NCBI GenBank assembly: GCA_965115825.1
Contig: OZ220464.1
Coordinates: 2,914,001 to 2,978,000 of the forward strand
Direction: 5' to 3'
Length of the DNA stretch: 64,000 bases
Origin: Bin87 sp965115825
GTDB lineage: Bacteria; Chloroflexota; Dehalococcoidia; Lucifugimonadales; UBA3495
The position numbers and the translations under genes were made by a program. Below, piece by piece: positions 53,533-62,130 of this stretch. Positions within the stretch are counted from its first letter, which is position 1, and the number at the start of each line of letters is the position of its first letter. Below the pieces are notes generated by a model, which saw only the letters and a list, made by a program, of their open reading frames with translations, was not told the DNA's origin and searched no databases.

Positions 53533-54528
53533 ATGGCAATGGCAGACGGAATCACCATCCTGGTTGGCACTGCAGGGCAGGGGGTTATGCGCAGCGTTGA
53601 CGGCGGCCAATCGTGGAGACGGGTCGGCATCACCCAGGGCATCCACTCCGACGCGGTCGTGCGCTGCCTGACTCCCGTTCCGGGGGCGGAAGGCAGCGTG
53701 CTGGCAGGCTGCGACGTTGGCATCCTGCGCAGCGACGACAACGGCGACAGCTGGCGGCGCATTGACACGCCGATGAACGACGTCGCAGTCTGGGCCATCG
53801 CTTTTGACCCCGGGAACTCGCAGGTCGGTTTTGCGGGAACCGGCACCCCGAACCCCTGCCGGGTCTATCGCACCCGCGACGGTGGGGCGACGTGGGAGCT
53901 GCGCCCGGTGGAGGTTGCCGCCGAGTGTCCCGCGGTGGGCGTGCCGCGCGTAACCGGCATTGCCATCGATCCAACTAACGGCAACAGCGTTTGGGTCGGC
54001 ATTGAGGTTGACGGCCTGCGCCACAGCGCGGATGGTGGCGACACCTGGGAAACAGTGCCGCATCGGGCTATTCCCAATCTGGACATCCACAACGTGACCG
54101 TGACCGCCGGCCCGCCGCATCGCGTGGTGGTGATGGTGAACGACGACGTATTTCTCAGCGATGACGATGGCGGCAGCTGGCGCAATCTGGACGTGCGGCG
54201 GAACTTTCCGCTGGGCTACCCGAGGGGCATCAAGGTCAAGGCGGGCGATCCGCAGACTATTTTCACCACATTCGGCGACACTACGCCCGGCTCGACCGGC
54301 GTGGTGATGCGCTCCGCCGACGCCGGGGCAACGTGGGACAACCTGCAGTTGCCGGTGGAGCCTAACACTGCTATGTGGGTGGTCAACTCCCAGCCGCAGA
54401 ACCCAGATTTGCTGCTGGCCGGCAGCCGCTATGGCTACCTGTACCAGTCGGATGACGCCGGCAATTCGTGGCGGAAGTTCGACCGGGAGTTCAGCGAGAT
54501 TTCGTCGGTGATGTGGTTCCCGAACTAG
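53533..54528 (+). CDS. BNR-repeat (sialidase/VPS10-like) propeller protein
   Basis: 331 residues with no signal peptide. Repeated Asp-box motifs S-x-D-x-G-x-x-W are visible: SVDGGQSWRR, SDDNGDSWRR, TRDGGATWEL, SADGGDTWET, SDDDGGSWRN, SADAGATWDN and SDDAGNSWRK, seven in all, consistent with a six- or seven-bladed propeller. Such proteins include glycosidases and photosystem II assembly-type factors; no catalytic residues are assigned. AAAGGAGG 7 bases before ATG 53533 decides the start. Confidence 0.85.
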   Translation: MAMADGITILVGTAGQGVMRSVDGGQSWRRVGITQGIHSDAVVRCLTPVPGAEGSVLAGCDVGILRSDDNGDSWRRIDTPMNDVAVWAIAFDPGNSQVGFAGTGTPNPCRVYRTRDGGATWELRPVEVAAECPAVGVPRVTGIAIDPTNGNSVWVGIEVDGLRHSADGGDTWETVPHRAIPNLDIHNVTVTAGPPHRVVVMVNDDVFLSDDDGGSWRNLDVRRNFPLGYPRGIKVKAGDPQTIFTTFGDTTPGSTGVVMRSADAGATWDNLQLPVEPNTAMWVVNSQPQNPDLLLAGSRYGYLYQSDDAGNSWRKFDREFSEISSVMWFPN

Positions 54529-54591
54529 CCGGCGACTCTCTATTTGTGGGAGAGGCGCAAGGCGCGGGCATCCTGTCTTGGAGGGCCAACG

Positions 54592-55446
54592 ATGACCACT
54601 CGAAGCACAGCCAAAACACCGCGGGGCGCTGCCGACGGCGTCCAGCTCCCGCCGCTGCCCGACCCGCCGCGGAAAAACGATATGCAGCAAGCCGAGAACT
54701 TTGAGCGGCCGGGCGTGATGAACACCGTTGCGCGTTTCTTTGGCGCGTTGCGGGAGGATTCCAATGTGCTGGTCTCGGGCAGCGGATACGTCTGCGCTTC
54801 TCGCAGCCAGTTGCCTAATGCGCCTTATCCGGACCTGGTCATCGCTTTCGGCGTTGACCGCGCCGCTCTGATTAATAACAACGGCTATGAAATTGACCGT
54901 GTGGGGAAGCCGCCGGACTTTGTGCTGGAGGTGGCGTCGGAGCATACCGGCCGCCGGGACTATACCACCAAGCGCGACGACTACGCTCGGTTGGGCATTC
55001 CGGAATACTGGCGCTTTGACCATACCGGCGGGAGGTTCCACGACGCTGCGCTGGCCGGCGACCGGCTGATCAACGGAGCTTACGAGCGAATTGCGATAAC
55101 CGAGGATGCCGAAGGGAGGTTCTGGGGGTACAGCCCAACACTGGAACTGTACCTATGCTGGGACCAACGCCGGCTCCGGTTCTATGATCCCAAAACGGAG
55201 GCTTTCCTCCAGGATCCGATGGAACTTGAGGAGGATCGGGATGCGGCCAGGAGCGCTCTCCGGGCTGCCGAAGCCCAGCGAGAGCCGCGCGCCATGAGCG
55301 GGATAGGGCGCGCCATGAGCGTGACGCAGCCCAGAGCGAGCTTGACCGGGAGCGGGCTGAGCGTCTGGCTGCCGAGGCGCGTGTCGGGGAGCTGGAGGCG
55401 CAGCTTCAGCGGGCGGAGGGTTCGTGAGGTTGGGCGGGAAAGTTAG
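54592..55446 (+). CDS. Uma2 family nuclease-like protein with frameshifted C-terminus
   Basis: 284 residues as read. The Uma2 core is clear: PYPDLVIAFGVDRAAL, PDFVLEVASEHTGRRDYTTKRDDYARLGIPEYWRFD. After AAEAQRE near 55284 the frame turns into Ser/Arg-rich sequence. In the neighbouring frame the DNA reads ARHERDRARHERDAAQSEL and on to QLQRAEGS, stopping at 55427. That is the charged coiled-coil tail normal for this subgroup. One missing base at about 55285 (or two extra) explains this. It may be a sequencing error or a real frameshift; the core is intact in either case. Confidence 0.85.
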   Translation: MTTRSTAKTPRGAADGVQLPPLPDPPRKNDMQQAENFERPGVMNTVARFFGALREDSNVLVSGSGYVCASRSQLPNAPYPDLVIAFGVDRAALINNNGYEIDRVGKPPDFVLEVASEHTGRRDYTTKRDDYARLGIPEYWRFDHTGGRFHDAALAGDRLINGAYERIAITEDAEGRFWGYSPTLELYLCWDQRRLRFYDPKTEAFLQDPMELEEDRDAARSALRAAEAQREPRAMSGIGRAMSVTQPRASLTGSGLSVWLPRRVSGSWRRSFSGRRVREVGRES

Positions 55447-55506
55447 ATCCCGGTCACCGCAATGGAGGAATATCGGCGGCTTGGGGATAAGCCGGACGAC
55501 GATGGC

Positions 55507-55541
55507 GGCAGAGGCGGGTTTGCAACTTGCCTCTGCCTTTT
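55507..55541 (+). terminator. intrinsic-type terminator after the Uma2 gene
   Basis: GGCAGAGGC and GCCTCTGCC form a perfect 9-bp stem with a 13-base loop, followed by TTTT. It lies 60 bases after the Uma2 stop and before the convergent NYN gene. Confidence 0.6.
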
Positions 55542-55578
55542 CAGCTCCAATATGGCCGGCATCTTTGGCGGCGTCGGT

Positions 55579-56181
55579 TCAGCGGGCGTAGTTTGTGTGG
55601 TCGGCGACGGCGTCGTAGTCGTCTCTGCGTAGCCAATGGCACCAGACATTGCCCTCCGCCGATGACAACCGCCGCCGGCCATCCCAGGCGGCCACAGCAA
55701 CATGTCGAACTCCGGGGTAGCGGCTGCGCGTGAACTCCAATGCCGGCAGCAAGTCGGTGTCGGTGGACATAATCACGCCAGCGTCATAACACCCGTCAAT
55801 AGCCATGGTGACGTAGTCGATGCACAGGGCGACATCAATGCCCTTTTCCTGCGGCGGCAATCCGGTTCGTTGGGGCGGGTAGCGCAGGGGACGCCAAATA
55901 ACGCTGGCTCCGTCTAATTCCCAACGGGCGCATTGCTTCATGTGTGCACCGTAGGTCATAGGGTCCCGCGTTGGGTCGGGGCGTCCAGTGTAAATTCTGA
56001 CGTCAGTCAAAGCACATACTGCTTGGCTGGGCCCGCCGCGGGCCGCTATAAGTTCGCCCAACCGCAACGGGTTGAATTGTCCGTAAGATGAAGGGCAGCT
56101 GTTTGGAAAGAAACTGTTCCGCGCGCCACGGTAGGCATTTTGCGCGTCAATAAAGAGGACGAGTTTCAGCGGGTCGGTCAT
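55579..56181 (-). CDS. NYN domain (PIN-like) ribonuclease-like protein
   Basis: 200 residues. LVLFIDAQNAYRGARNSF is the NYN start with the first Asp. EKGIDVALCIDYVTMAIDGCYDAGVIMSTDTDLLPALEF carries the remaining acidic residues (K-G-x-D-V and S-x-D-x-D). These proteins cut RNA with a metal-dependent PIN-like site. ATG 56181 is chosen; a TTG at 56226 would extend into an intergenic palindromic repeat. It sits convergent with the Uma2 gene. Confidence 0.82.
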   Translation of the reverse strand: MTDPLKLVLFIDAQNAYRGARNSFFPNSCPSSYGQFNPLRLGELIAARGGPSQAVCALTDVRIYTGRPDPTRDPMTYGAHMKQCARWELDGASVIWRPLRYPPQRTGLPPQEKGIDVALCIDYVTMAIDGCYDAGVIMSTDTDLLPALEFTRSRYPGVRHVAVAAWDGRRRLSSAEGNVWCHWLRRDDYDAVADHTNYAR

Positions 56182-56202
56182 AACCGTATGCGCTACAGAC
56201 GA

Positions 56203-56258
56203 AAATAACGCTCGCCAATTACCCAACCTCGGCGGGACGGGGAATGGCGAGCAACATT
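56203..56258. repeat. palindromic intergenic repeat, copy 1
   Basis: AAATAACGCTCGCCA on the left and TGGCGAGCAACATT on the right form an imperfect inverted repeat around a G-rich centre. A sister copy is at 56307-56361. Together they fill most of the 316-base spacer between the NYN and hydantoinase genes. Confidence 0.65.
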
Positions 56259-56306
56259 AGGTGAATAGTATTGTACGTAGGCAAGAATCCGCTGCCAACC
56301 CCCCTC

Positions 56307-56361
56307 AAATAACGCTCGCCACTTCCCTGGCGGTTGGAGCCGAGGAAGGGCGAGCAGCATT
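56307..56361. repeat. palindromic intergenic repeat, copy 2
   Basis: AAATAACGCTCGCCACTTCC on the left and AGGGCGAGCAGCATT on the right, in the same orientation as copy 1. The arms are conserved and the centres differ, as in REP-like elements. Confidence 0.65.
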
Positions 56362-56422
56362 GGTTGTAGGGTAGCCTAGGCGGCGTCTGCGGTCAACCCC
56401 CGCAGTGTTTTTCGTTTTGCGT

Positions 56423-56428
56423 TATACT
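56423..56428 (+). promoter_or_regulatory. possible -10 (TATACT) for the hydantoinase gene
   Basis: TATACT lies 69 bases before ATG 56498, with no clear -35. Confidence 0.3.
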
Positions 56429-56497
56429 GCGCGCATCCGGCCGGCTTGGGCCGGTGGGAATGTACTGCGGGAACCCACTGACGGAGGGATATACGTT

Positions 56498-57922
56498 ATG
56501 CTGGACTTGATTATTCGCGGCGGACAGGTCGTTACCCCCTGGGGGGTTGGGGACTGGGACGTTTGTACCCAGGGCGAGAAAATCGTCGCCATCACTGCGC
56601 CCGGCGCCATGACCGACGATGTGGGGCGGATTATTGACGCCAGCGGCAAGGTGGTCGTCCCCGGCGGCATTGAACCCCACGCGCACATCGACGCGCCCAT
56701 AATGGGGCCGGGGAATCTGCGCACCGCGCCGCCAGAGCAGGTCAGCAGGGCCGCTCTCTTCGGCGGCACCACTACTCTGCTGGACTTTGCCATTCATCAC
56801 CCCGGCAACACCATAGACGATGCCATTCAGGAGCGAACCAACTCCTGGCGCGGCAACTCCTATGCGGACTACGCTCACCACCTGATGCTGCTGGGCGAGA
56901 TTCCTCAGCGCACGCTGGAATCCCTGCACGAGTACATTGAGGGCGGCTGGTCCAGCATTAAGATTTTCACCACCAACATCCGGCCGCCCGAAATGTCAGG
57001 GGAGCCGCGCAAGGTCGGCATGGGCCATCTGCACGACCTGATGGAGGTCATCCAGCGCAACGACGCGATGCTGCTGGTTCACTCTGAGGACGACGACATG
57101 GTGCAGTATATGTACGAAAAGCTGCAGCGCGAGGAGCGCAACGAGTGGTGGAATATGCCCATTGTCCACAGCAACGAGTCGGAGGACGTGTCTTTCCGCC
57201 GGGTGCTGCGCGTCGCCGAGTGGACGGGATCGCCGGTCTATTTTGTCCACGTGAGCGCGCGGGAGGGCATCAACGCCATCGGCGAGGCCCGCGGCCGGGG
57301 CATACCGGCTTATGGTGAAACCCTGCACAACTACGCCTGCTTCAATGCCAACAACTACAAAGAGGAGAACGGGATGAAGTACCATACCTACCCGTCCCTC
57401 AAGTCGCCCGAAGACGCTGCGATGCTCTGGAAAGGCATTGCTTGGGGCGGGCTGCACACCATGGCTACCGATGAGTACTGCACCGACTGGAGCCTCAAAA
57501 TCGCGGGCAAGTCCGTCCGCGACGTGACCGGAGGGCACAACGGCGCGGAAACCAGGGTTGGCATCACCTACAGCGAGGGGGTGTCCAAGCGCGGCATGTC
57601 CTTGCAGCGGTTCGTGGACGTAACGTCGGCCAACTGCGCCCGCATAATGGGACTGTACCCGCGCAAGGGAGCCCTGGCCCCCGGCAGCGACGCCGACATT
57701 GCCATCATCGACCCGTCCATCAAGAAGCGGCTCACCATGGACGATTTTCACATCAGCGATTACAGCATCTGGGAAGGCTTCGAGGTTGAGGGTTGGCCCG
57801 TGATGACCATTATGCGCGGCGCGGTTGCCGTGGAGAACGGCCAGCTCACCGCCCCCGCCGGCCATGGCCGGTGGATACCCCGCAAAATCGACCGCGAGGT
57901 AACCAGCCGACCGATTGGGTAG
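56498..57922 (+). CDS. dihydropyrimidinase/hydantoinase-family amidohydrolase
   Basis: 474 residues of the cyclic amidohydrolase family. LIIRGGQVVTPWG and GKVVVPGGIEPHAHIDAP (metal ligands His61 and His63) open it. Lys155 in SSIKIFTTN is the carboxylated-lysine position. HSEDDDMV and VHVSAREGINAI supply further metal histidines, and ATDEYCTDW the catalytic Asp. It opens hydantoin or dihydropyrimidine rings, and the exact substrate is not determined. GGAGG lies 10 bases before ATG. It is convergent with the secreted protein gene. Confidence 0.9.
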   Translation: MLDLIIRGGQVVTPWGVGDWDVCTQGEKIVAITAPGAMTDDVGRIIDASGKVVVPGGIEPHAHIDAPIMGPGNLRTAPPEQVSRAALFGGTTTLLDFAIHHPGNTIDDAIQERTNSWRGNSYADYAHHLMLLGEIPQRTLESLHEYIEGGWSSIKIFTTNIRPPEMSGEPRKVGMGHLHDLMEVIQRNDAMLLVHSEDDDMVQYMYEKLQREERNEWWNMPIVHSNESEDVSFRRVLRVAEWTGSPVYFVHVSAREGINAIGEARGRGIPAYGETLHNYACFNANNYKEENGMKYHTYPSLKSPEDAAMLWKGIAWGGLHTMATDEYCTDWSLKIAGKSVRDVTGGHNGAETRVGITYSEGVSKRGMSLQRFVDVTSANCARIMGLYPRKGALAPGSDADIAIIDPSIKKRLTMDDFHISDYSIWEGFEVEGWPVMTIMRGAVAVENGQLTAPAGHGRWIPRKIDREVTSRPIG

Positions 57923-57941
57923 GCAATAACCCACACGCAAC

Positions 57942-57975
57942 GCGGCGGGGGCGAATGATGATTCGCTTCCGCCGC
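57942..57975. terminator. strong hairpin between convergent genes
   Basis: GCGGCGG-GG-GCGAAT-GATG-ATTCGC-TT-CCGCCGC forms a 15-bp stem if the GG and TT face each other as G-U pairs. It lies between the hydantoinase gene and the secreted protein gene and is suitable as a two-way terminator. Confidence 0.5.
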
Positions 57976-58034
57976 TACATAGGGGGCGCTCTGCGGCTGC
58001 CGGCGGCTTGATGCATCGGCCGCGGCCCGCCGGA

Positions 58035-61000
58035 TTACCAAACCATGAGGTTCCAGCAGTTGCCGGCGGCGCTGCACGTGAAGCTGCGGCTTCGGCCGTT
58101 CAGCGCTACGTCGTTAACGTCGGTGGCTACCAGTACCCAGTAGGTTTCGCCGGCGACCAGCTTCTCCAGCGTGTTCATCTCAGCGAACTCTGGGCGGGCG
58201 TCGTAGAACAGCCACGTCTTGCTCACGCCGTCGAAGTAGAAGACAGCAGCCAGGTTGTCGCCCAGCGGGGCCAGCACTTCGTCAACCGGAGCTTCCGTTC
58301 CGGAAGGCCTTTCAGAGAGGATTTCCATGCTGCCGACGGCTACCGTTTCCTCAACCTCTATCAGCACGCTGTACGTGCCGGCATCCAAGCCCGGAACGAT
58401 GACGTTTTCCACAGTGACGGCGCCGTCGCCGTTGGTGCTGGGAGTTCCGGCTGGCAATACGTCGCGCCCGCCGATTTCAACCCGGCTGATGCGAGAATGC
58501 ACCGGCAGCCGGTAGGCCGACAGCGTCACGCTGTCTCCGGGCTGACACTCGCCGGGATCAACGCTGACGATGGAGGCCGGCACCCGATACGAACCGAGTC
58601 TCACCAGTTCATCCGAGTATCTGGCCTCAATCCGGCTGGTGGAGGGGATGGTCACCGCGCCGCTGACCTGATGCTCAATGAACCAGCGGCCGGAGCCGTC
58701 GGCATACCGGCTGTACTTCCGATCCGGTTGTTCACCGTCGGTCACTGTGATGTCGACGACTTCAAGCTGGGCGCCGTCCCGGTTTTCCACGGGCCAGTTC
58801 GCGCCGGAGACGGTTAGGACATCCCGAGGGCCGGCCACGGCCGGCGTAACTTTGACGGTAGGCTCCGGGATGGTAATGGCAACGCTGGCGGTGTAGCCGG
58901 CGTTATCGGTAACCTTGATGGTGTGCGGGCCAGGCGTCAGCGCCGGGTTGGGGTCGCTGTCGGATGCCGGCCACAAGGCTGCGGCGAAGACGCACCGGCC
59001 GGAGCGGGACACGGGAACCTCTTGGTCGCTGTACAGGGAGTCCGAGCGCACTTTCAACGGCACGCCGTCCAGGGTGATGTTCTCGGCCCTGATGGCGTTG
59101 GCGGAGCCAGGGCCGAGGCCGTTGCAGGTGAGCGTAAGCGTCTCGTTGGGCCGCGGTGACGTCCGGCTGACGTTCAGCGCTGTCGGCAGGATGTTAACCT
59201 TGGTGTCATCAGACTTATTGCCCCATTTGGCGTCGATGCGCATGGTTCCTTCCAGCGCGACACCGTTGATGTGCGGCGGCAGGTCGAAGGTGACGGTAGC
59301 CGAGCCGTTCGAGCCGATGCTGGTTGAAGACACGTGGCCCGTGAACACTTCGCCGCCCAGTTTCAGCTCTTTGAAGGGAGCCCCGGCAGTGGGGAAGTCC
59401 CGGGCTAATATGGTAACCCTCTCGCCGATACGGGGATCAGCGGGCAGCGCTTTGATGGACGGCTTCAGGTTAAAGCTCGCAGAATGGCCGTGTCCACTTC
59501 GGCCTCGCCGGTATTCGCCATCCAGGAGGCAGATGAGGTTGTTATGGCCCGGCTGGAACGTTGGCGCGTTAACCTCGAAGGTAATTGTTGCCTTGTTATC
59601 GTCGCCCACAATGACGCTGCCTACGCGGACGCCGGCGCGGGCGGCGCCGATGGTGCACAGGTGCCAATCGATGACCTTTTGGCTGTTAGACTTACTCCCG
59701 GCGGGCGCGTTGTAGGTCATCTTGTCGGAGTCCAGGATGTAGTGAAAGCAGAATTCCTTGCCGATACCGTACCAGTTCTGCATGGCGGCTACTTTGCTGT
59801 CGCAGTCCAAGGTGTTCCAATACTGAGCTATGGCGAACTTGGCGGCCTTGTACTGGTTCACATAAGCGACGACGGTAACGCCGTTGTTGAAGCCGTTGGC
59901 GGAGACGGTAAGCTTGTAGCCGCGCTCACCTTCCACGTCGGACAGGGAGATTCTGCTATACGTAGGCAAGAATGCGGCCCGGGCGTCCGGGAGGGTATGT
60001 CTAACGGCGCCGACTTCATTGCCTTTGGCGTTTGTGAGTCGTTCTATCCGTTCCGGGACCGGATCGTTAAAGCCCAGCACGTCAAAGGCGACGGATTCCC
60101 CTCCACCTCCTGATTCGATGGGGTTCCTGATGCCCGCGCTGGGCAGGATGACCATGGTCAGGTCCTGGCCCATGACGGGCCCGTTGGGGCCGATGCAGAC
60201 ATCAAAATCTCCGGCGCACATATCAGGGATGCGAACCTGAATACTGAAGTCGTTTTTGTGGTCGTCAAAGTAGTCGTTGGTTTCAATCACCGGGGGGACT
60301 GTGGCGTACACCGTGGCGCCGCTGCCAGTGGCGACGGTTCTGGGAGAGTTGGCGACGAAATAGACTGAACTGGCCGGGATGGAATCGGGAACCTGAAAGT
60401 CGTCCTCCAGGAACAGCACGATCCTGGTTCCCACTCGCAAGGAAGCGGCCAGGTTTTTAACCTCAACCGTCAATCGGAGGGGTACGTTGGAACCGCGGCT
60501 GCTCGACGAGATATTGCCGCGGAAAGACGTCTTATCGGTGTATGGTTCCAAATCGGCGTCGAGGCGGATTTCCACCGTCTCCGCCGGGCCGATGCCGGCG
60601 GCGTTCCTGGCGGCCACTTTGAACCTGAGCCATTGATTGTGAGCGGCGTCGTTCCCATTCAGTCGCACTTTGGCGAGAGTCGGCTTCCGTGAGTTATATG
60701 AAGCGCGGCCTATCTTGGTCGGGTTGGCGCTGATGCTGTCTCCCGTTCCGCCTTTGAACGTATCGAGCTTGTAGCCGGTAATCGGGCTTCCTCCGTCGTC
60801 CTCGGGCGGCTCCCACTCAACTGGGATGTATGCGTAGTCTTCATTGCTATTGGGGCGCTCGGCCGCTTTTACGTAATCGGTTTGAGCCGCTTTCAAGTTT
60901 CGGACCTTGCCGGGCTGTGTCGGCTGTGGCGTCACGTTCGCTGAGGTATTGCTCCACGGCCCGGCAGCGTCGCCGCGGGTCACGCGAACCTGGACGTGGT

Positions 61001-61385
61001 AGGCGACGCCGTTCTCCAGTCCCGTAATCAGAGCAGCCCCGGAGAGGTTGCGCGTGTTGACGGTCGCTGTGCCGTTGAAGTTAATCCAGTCGCTGGCGTC
61101 GGTTTTCTTGTACCGCAAGTCGAAGCCGGTGTAGTCCGGGCTGCCTACCTCGGCTACGGTGTGGGAGGCCGGAGCGGCAATGGTCACGGCTATGGCCTTG
61201 TTGCGCGTTTCCACCGTTGGAGCGTTCGGCGCGGTAGTGGGAGGCACTATGAATCCCGTAGTTCCGTCATCTTGGGCGTCGACCGTGTCAGCGTTGGGCA
61301 AGGCCAGGGAGCCGAAAAGGGCCAGCGCGCCTATGACAGACAGGGCCGCTGCCGACCGGGCGAACTTTTTCACTTTGTTTCTCAT
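58035..61385 (-). CDS. large secreted multidomain protein (Fn3 and IPT-like domains)
   Basis: 1116 residues. A basic start and hydrophobic stretch (SAAALSVIGALALFGSLALP) form a signal peptide, probably cleaved near DTVDA. Two fibronectin type III-like domains follow (about 50-155, and 157-285 with the SPITGYKLDTF and FKVAARNAAGIGPAE motifs). A long middle region holds several extracellular beta domains. From about 640 there are four IPT/TIG-like modules of the type P-x-x-G-x-x-V-T-L-x-x-x-x-x-P. The C-terminus (AVFYFDGVSKTWLFYDARPEFAEMN ... LVAGETYWVLV) is a W-F-Y-D-x-R-P-type domain I have seen in Chloroflexota surface proteins. It is probably a cell-surface or S-layer-like protein. AGGAG lies 10 bases before ATG. 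Confidence 0.8.
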   Translation of the reverse strand: MRNKVKKFARSAAALSVIGALALFGSLALPNADTVDAQDDGTTGFIVPPTTAPNAPTVETRNKAIAVTIAAPASHTVAEVGSPDYTGFDLRYKKTDASDWINFNGTATVNTRNLSGAALITGLENGVAYHVQVRVTRGDAAGPWSNTSANVTPQPTQPGKVRNLKAAQTDYVKAAERPNSNEDYAYIPVEWEPPEDDGGSPITGYKLDTFKGGTGDSISANPTKIGRASYNSRKPTLAKVRLNGNDAAHNQWLRFKVAARNAAGIGPAETVEIRLDADLEPYTDKTSFRGNISSSSRGSNVPLRLTVEVKNLAASLRVGTRIVLFLEDDFQVPDSIPASSVYFVANSPRTVATGSGATVYATVPPVIETNDYFDDHKNDFSIQVRIPDMCAGDFDVCIGPNGPVMGQDLTMVILPSAGIRNPIESGGGGESVAFDVLGFNDPVPERIERLTNAKGNEVGAVRHTLPDARAAFLPTYSRISLSDVEGERGYKLTVSANGFNNGVTVVAYVNQYKAAKFAIAQYWNTLDCDSKVAAMQNWYGIGKEFCFHYILDSDKMTYNAPAGSKSNSQKVIDWHLCTIGAARAGVRVGSVIVGDDNKATITFEVNAPTFQPGHNNLICLLDGEYRRGRSGHGHSASFNLKPSIKALPADPRIGERVTILARDFPTAGAPFKELKLGGEVFTGHVSSTSIGSNGSATVTFDLPPHINGVALEGTMRIDAKWGNKSDDTKVNILPTALNVSRTSPRPNETLTLTCNGLGPGSANAIRAENITLDGVPLKVRSDSLYSDQEVPVSRSGRCVFAAALWPASDSDPNPALTPGPHTIKVTDNAGYTASVAITIPEPTVKVTPAVAGPRDVLTVSGANWPVENRDGAQLEVVDITVTDGEQPDRKYSRYADGSGRWFIEHQVSGAVTIPSTSRIEARYSDELVRLGSYRVPASIVSVDPGECQPGDSVTLSAYRLPVHSRISRVEIGGRDVLPAGTPSTNGDGAVTVENVIVPGLDAGTYSVLIEVEETVAVGSMEILSERPSGTEAPVDEVLAPLGDNLAAVFYFDGVSKTWLFYDARPEFAEMNTLEKLVAGETYWVLVATDVNDVALNGRSRSFTCSAAGNCWNLMVW

Positions 61386-61514
61386 TGGGCAGCATCTCCT
61401 TCCTGAGATTCAGTGATTGGGTTTCGCTTTCGTTCATCCATCATGCCCGTGTCGGCGGAAACTGGGTTGGGGCGGGGCGGCTAACAGATGTTCAGCGCGG
61501 GCTTTTCTTCCTTT

Positions 61515-61626
61515 GTCTGGGGCGCGCGCTGTCTGGGGCGCGCGCTGTCTGGGGCGCGCGCTGTCTGGGGCGCGCGCTGTCTGGGGCGCGCGCTGTCTGG
61601 GGCGCGCGCTGTCTGGGGCGCGCGCT
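61515..61626. repeat. seven perfect 16-bp tandem repeats in the leader of the secreted protein gene
   Basis: GTCTGGGGCGCGCGCT is repeated seven times with no change, followed by a partial GTCT. The unit is not a multiple of three, so the open frames across it are not evidence of coding. The array lies between the -10 candidate at 61637 and the ATG at 61385, so it would be transcribed. Confidence 0.97.
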
Positions 61627-61636
61627 GTCTGTCTTC

Positions 61637-61645
61637 ATTATAACA
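61637..61645 (-). promoter_or_regulatory. extended -10 (TGT-TATAAT) for the secreted protein gene
   Basis: On the minus strand a perfect TATAAT is preceded by TGT. The predicted start site is about 245 bases before the ATG, giving a long leader that contains the tandem repeat. The -35 position is weak. Confidence 0.5.
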
Positions 61646-61758
61646 TCTCTGGCAATACTTCGGCGCTGCCGGGACGCCCCGTTTCCGCCCAGTTGTCGGG
61701 AGATTTGGGGTGGAGGAATGCTCCTCCATCCCACCCACTGGCTTGCCGTCGGCGCCTT

Positions 61759-61767
61759 TGCTAGAAT
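61759..61767 (+). promoter_or_regulatory. extended -10 (TGC-TAGAAT)
   Basis: TGCTAGAAT lies on the plus strand, 165 bases before the small coiled-coil ORF. There is no clear -35. Confidence 0.35.
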
Positions 61768-61931
61768 GACGATACAACGCATCAGGGTTAATCTACACCG
61801 GATGGTGAAAAGAGCAAGAGCATAGGCGAGAATGATGAATGATGGAAGCCGACGTTATCGTGAGCGTTGCCGCCGCGTGGCCACCCTCTCCGTCGGCGCG
61901 CTTTTGGACGCTGAACCGGCTGTGGGAGCGT

Positions 61932-62111
61932 ATGGAAAAGCAGGATGCGAAGTTCGTCGGCAAAATAGACGCCCTGGAAGCCAGAATGAACGCCAAATTT
62001 GATGACTTGAACGGCAAGACGGAAAGGATGCTGACGATGATGTCTGCGCTGGCGAACCATCGCCGCGACCAGGACGGCGATGTCGTTTTCAGCCTCCCGC
62101 CCGGAGCCTGA
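61932..62111 (+). CDS. small coiled-coil protein
   Basis: 59 residues from ATG 61932. MEKQDAKFVGKIDALEARMN and FDDLNGKTERMLTMMSALANH form one helical coiled coil, followed by a polar tail ending DVVFSLPPGA. The frame opens upstream to 61839, but the earlier residues look non-coding. It lies 19 bases before the quinone oxidoreductase start. I do not recognise a family. Confidence 0.5.
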   Translation: MEKQDAKFVGKIDALEARMNAKFDDLNGKTERMLTMMSALANHRRDQDGDVVFSLPPGA

Positions 62112-62130
62112 AATCAGGAGACTGTCTGCT

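Noticed and set aside
53110..55041. 643-residue open frame on the minus strand
   Set aside because: Antisense to the MNT-HEPN, BNR and Uma2 genes; no recognisable domain; His/Val/Arg-rich shadow composition.
56274..59970. 15-base match TACGTAGGCAAGAAT at two places
   Set aside because: One copy lies inside the secreted-protein coding region; a match of this length is expected about once or twice by chance in 64 kb.
61515..61626. Possible CRISPR array
   Set aside because: The units are directly adjacent and identical with no spacers, and no cas genes are present.
61385..61825. Open frames in several phases across the 16-bp repeat on both strands
   Set aside because: A 16-bp unit without stops keeps all phases open; the translated WGARCLGRALSGARAV-type strings are artefacts of the repeat.
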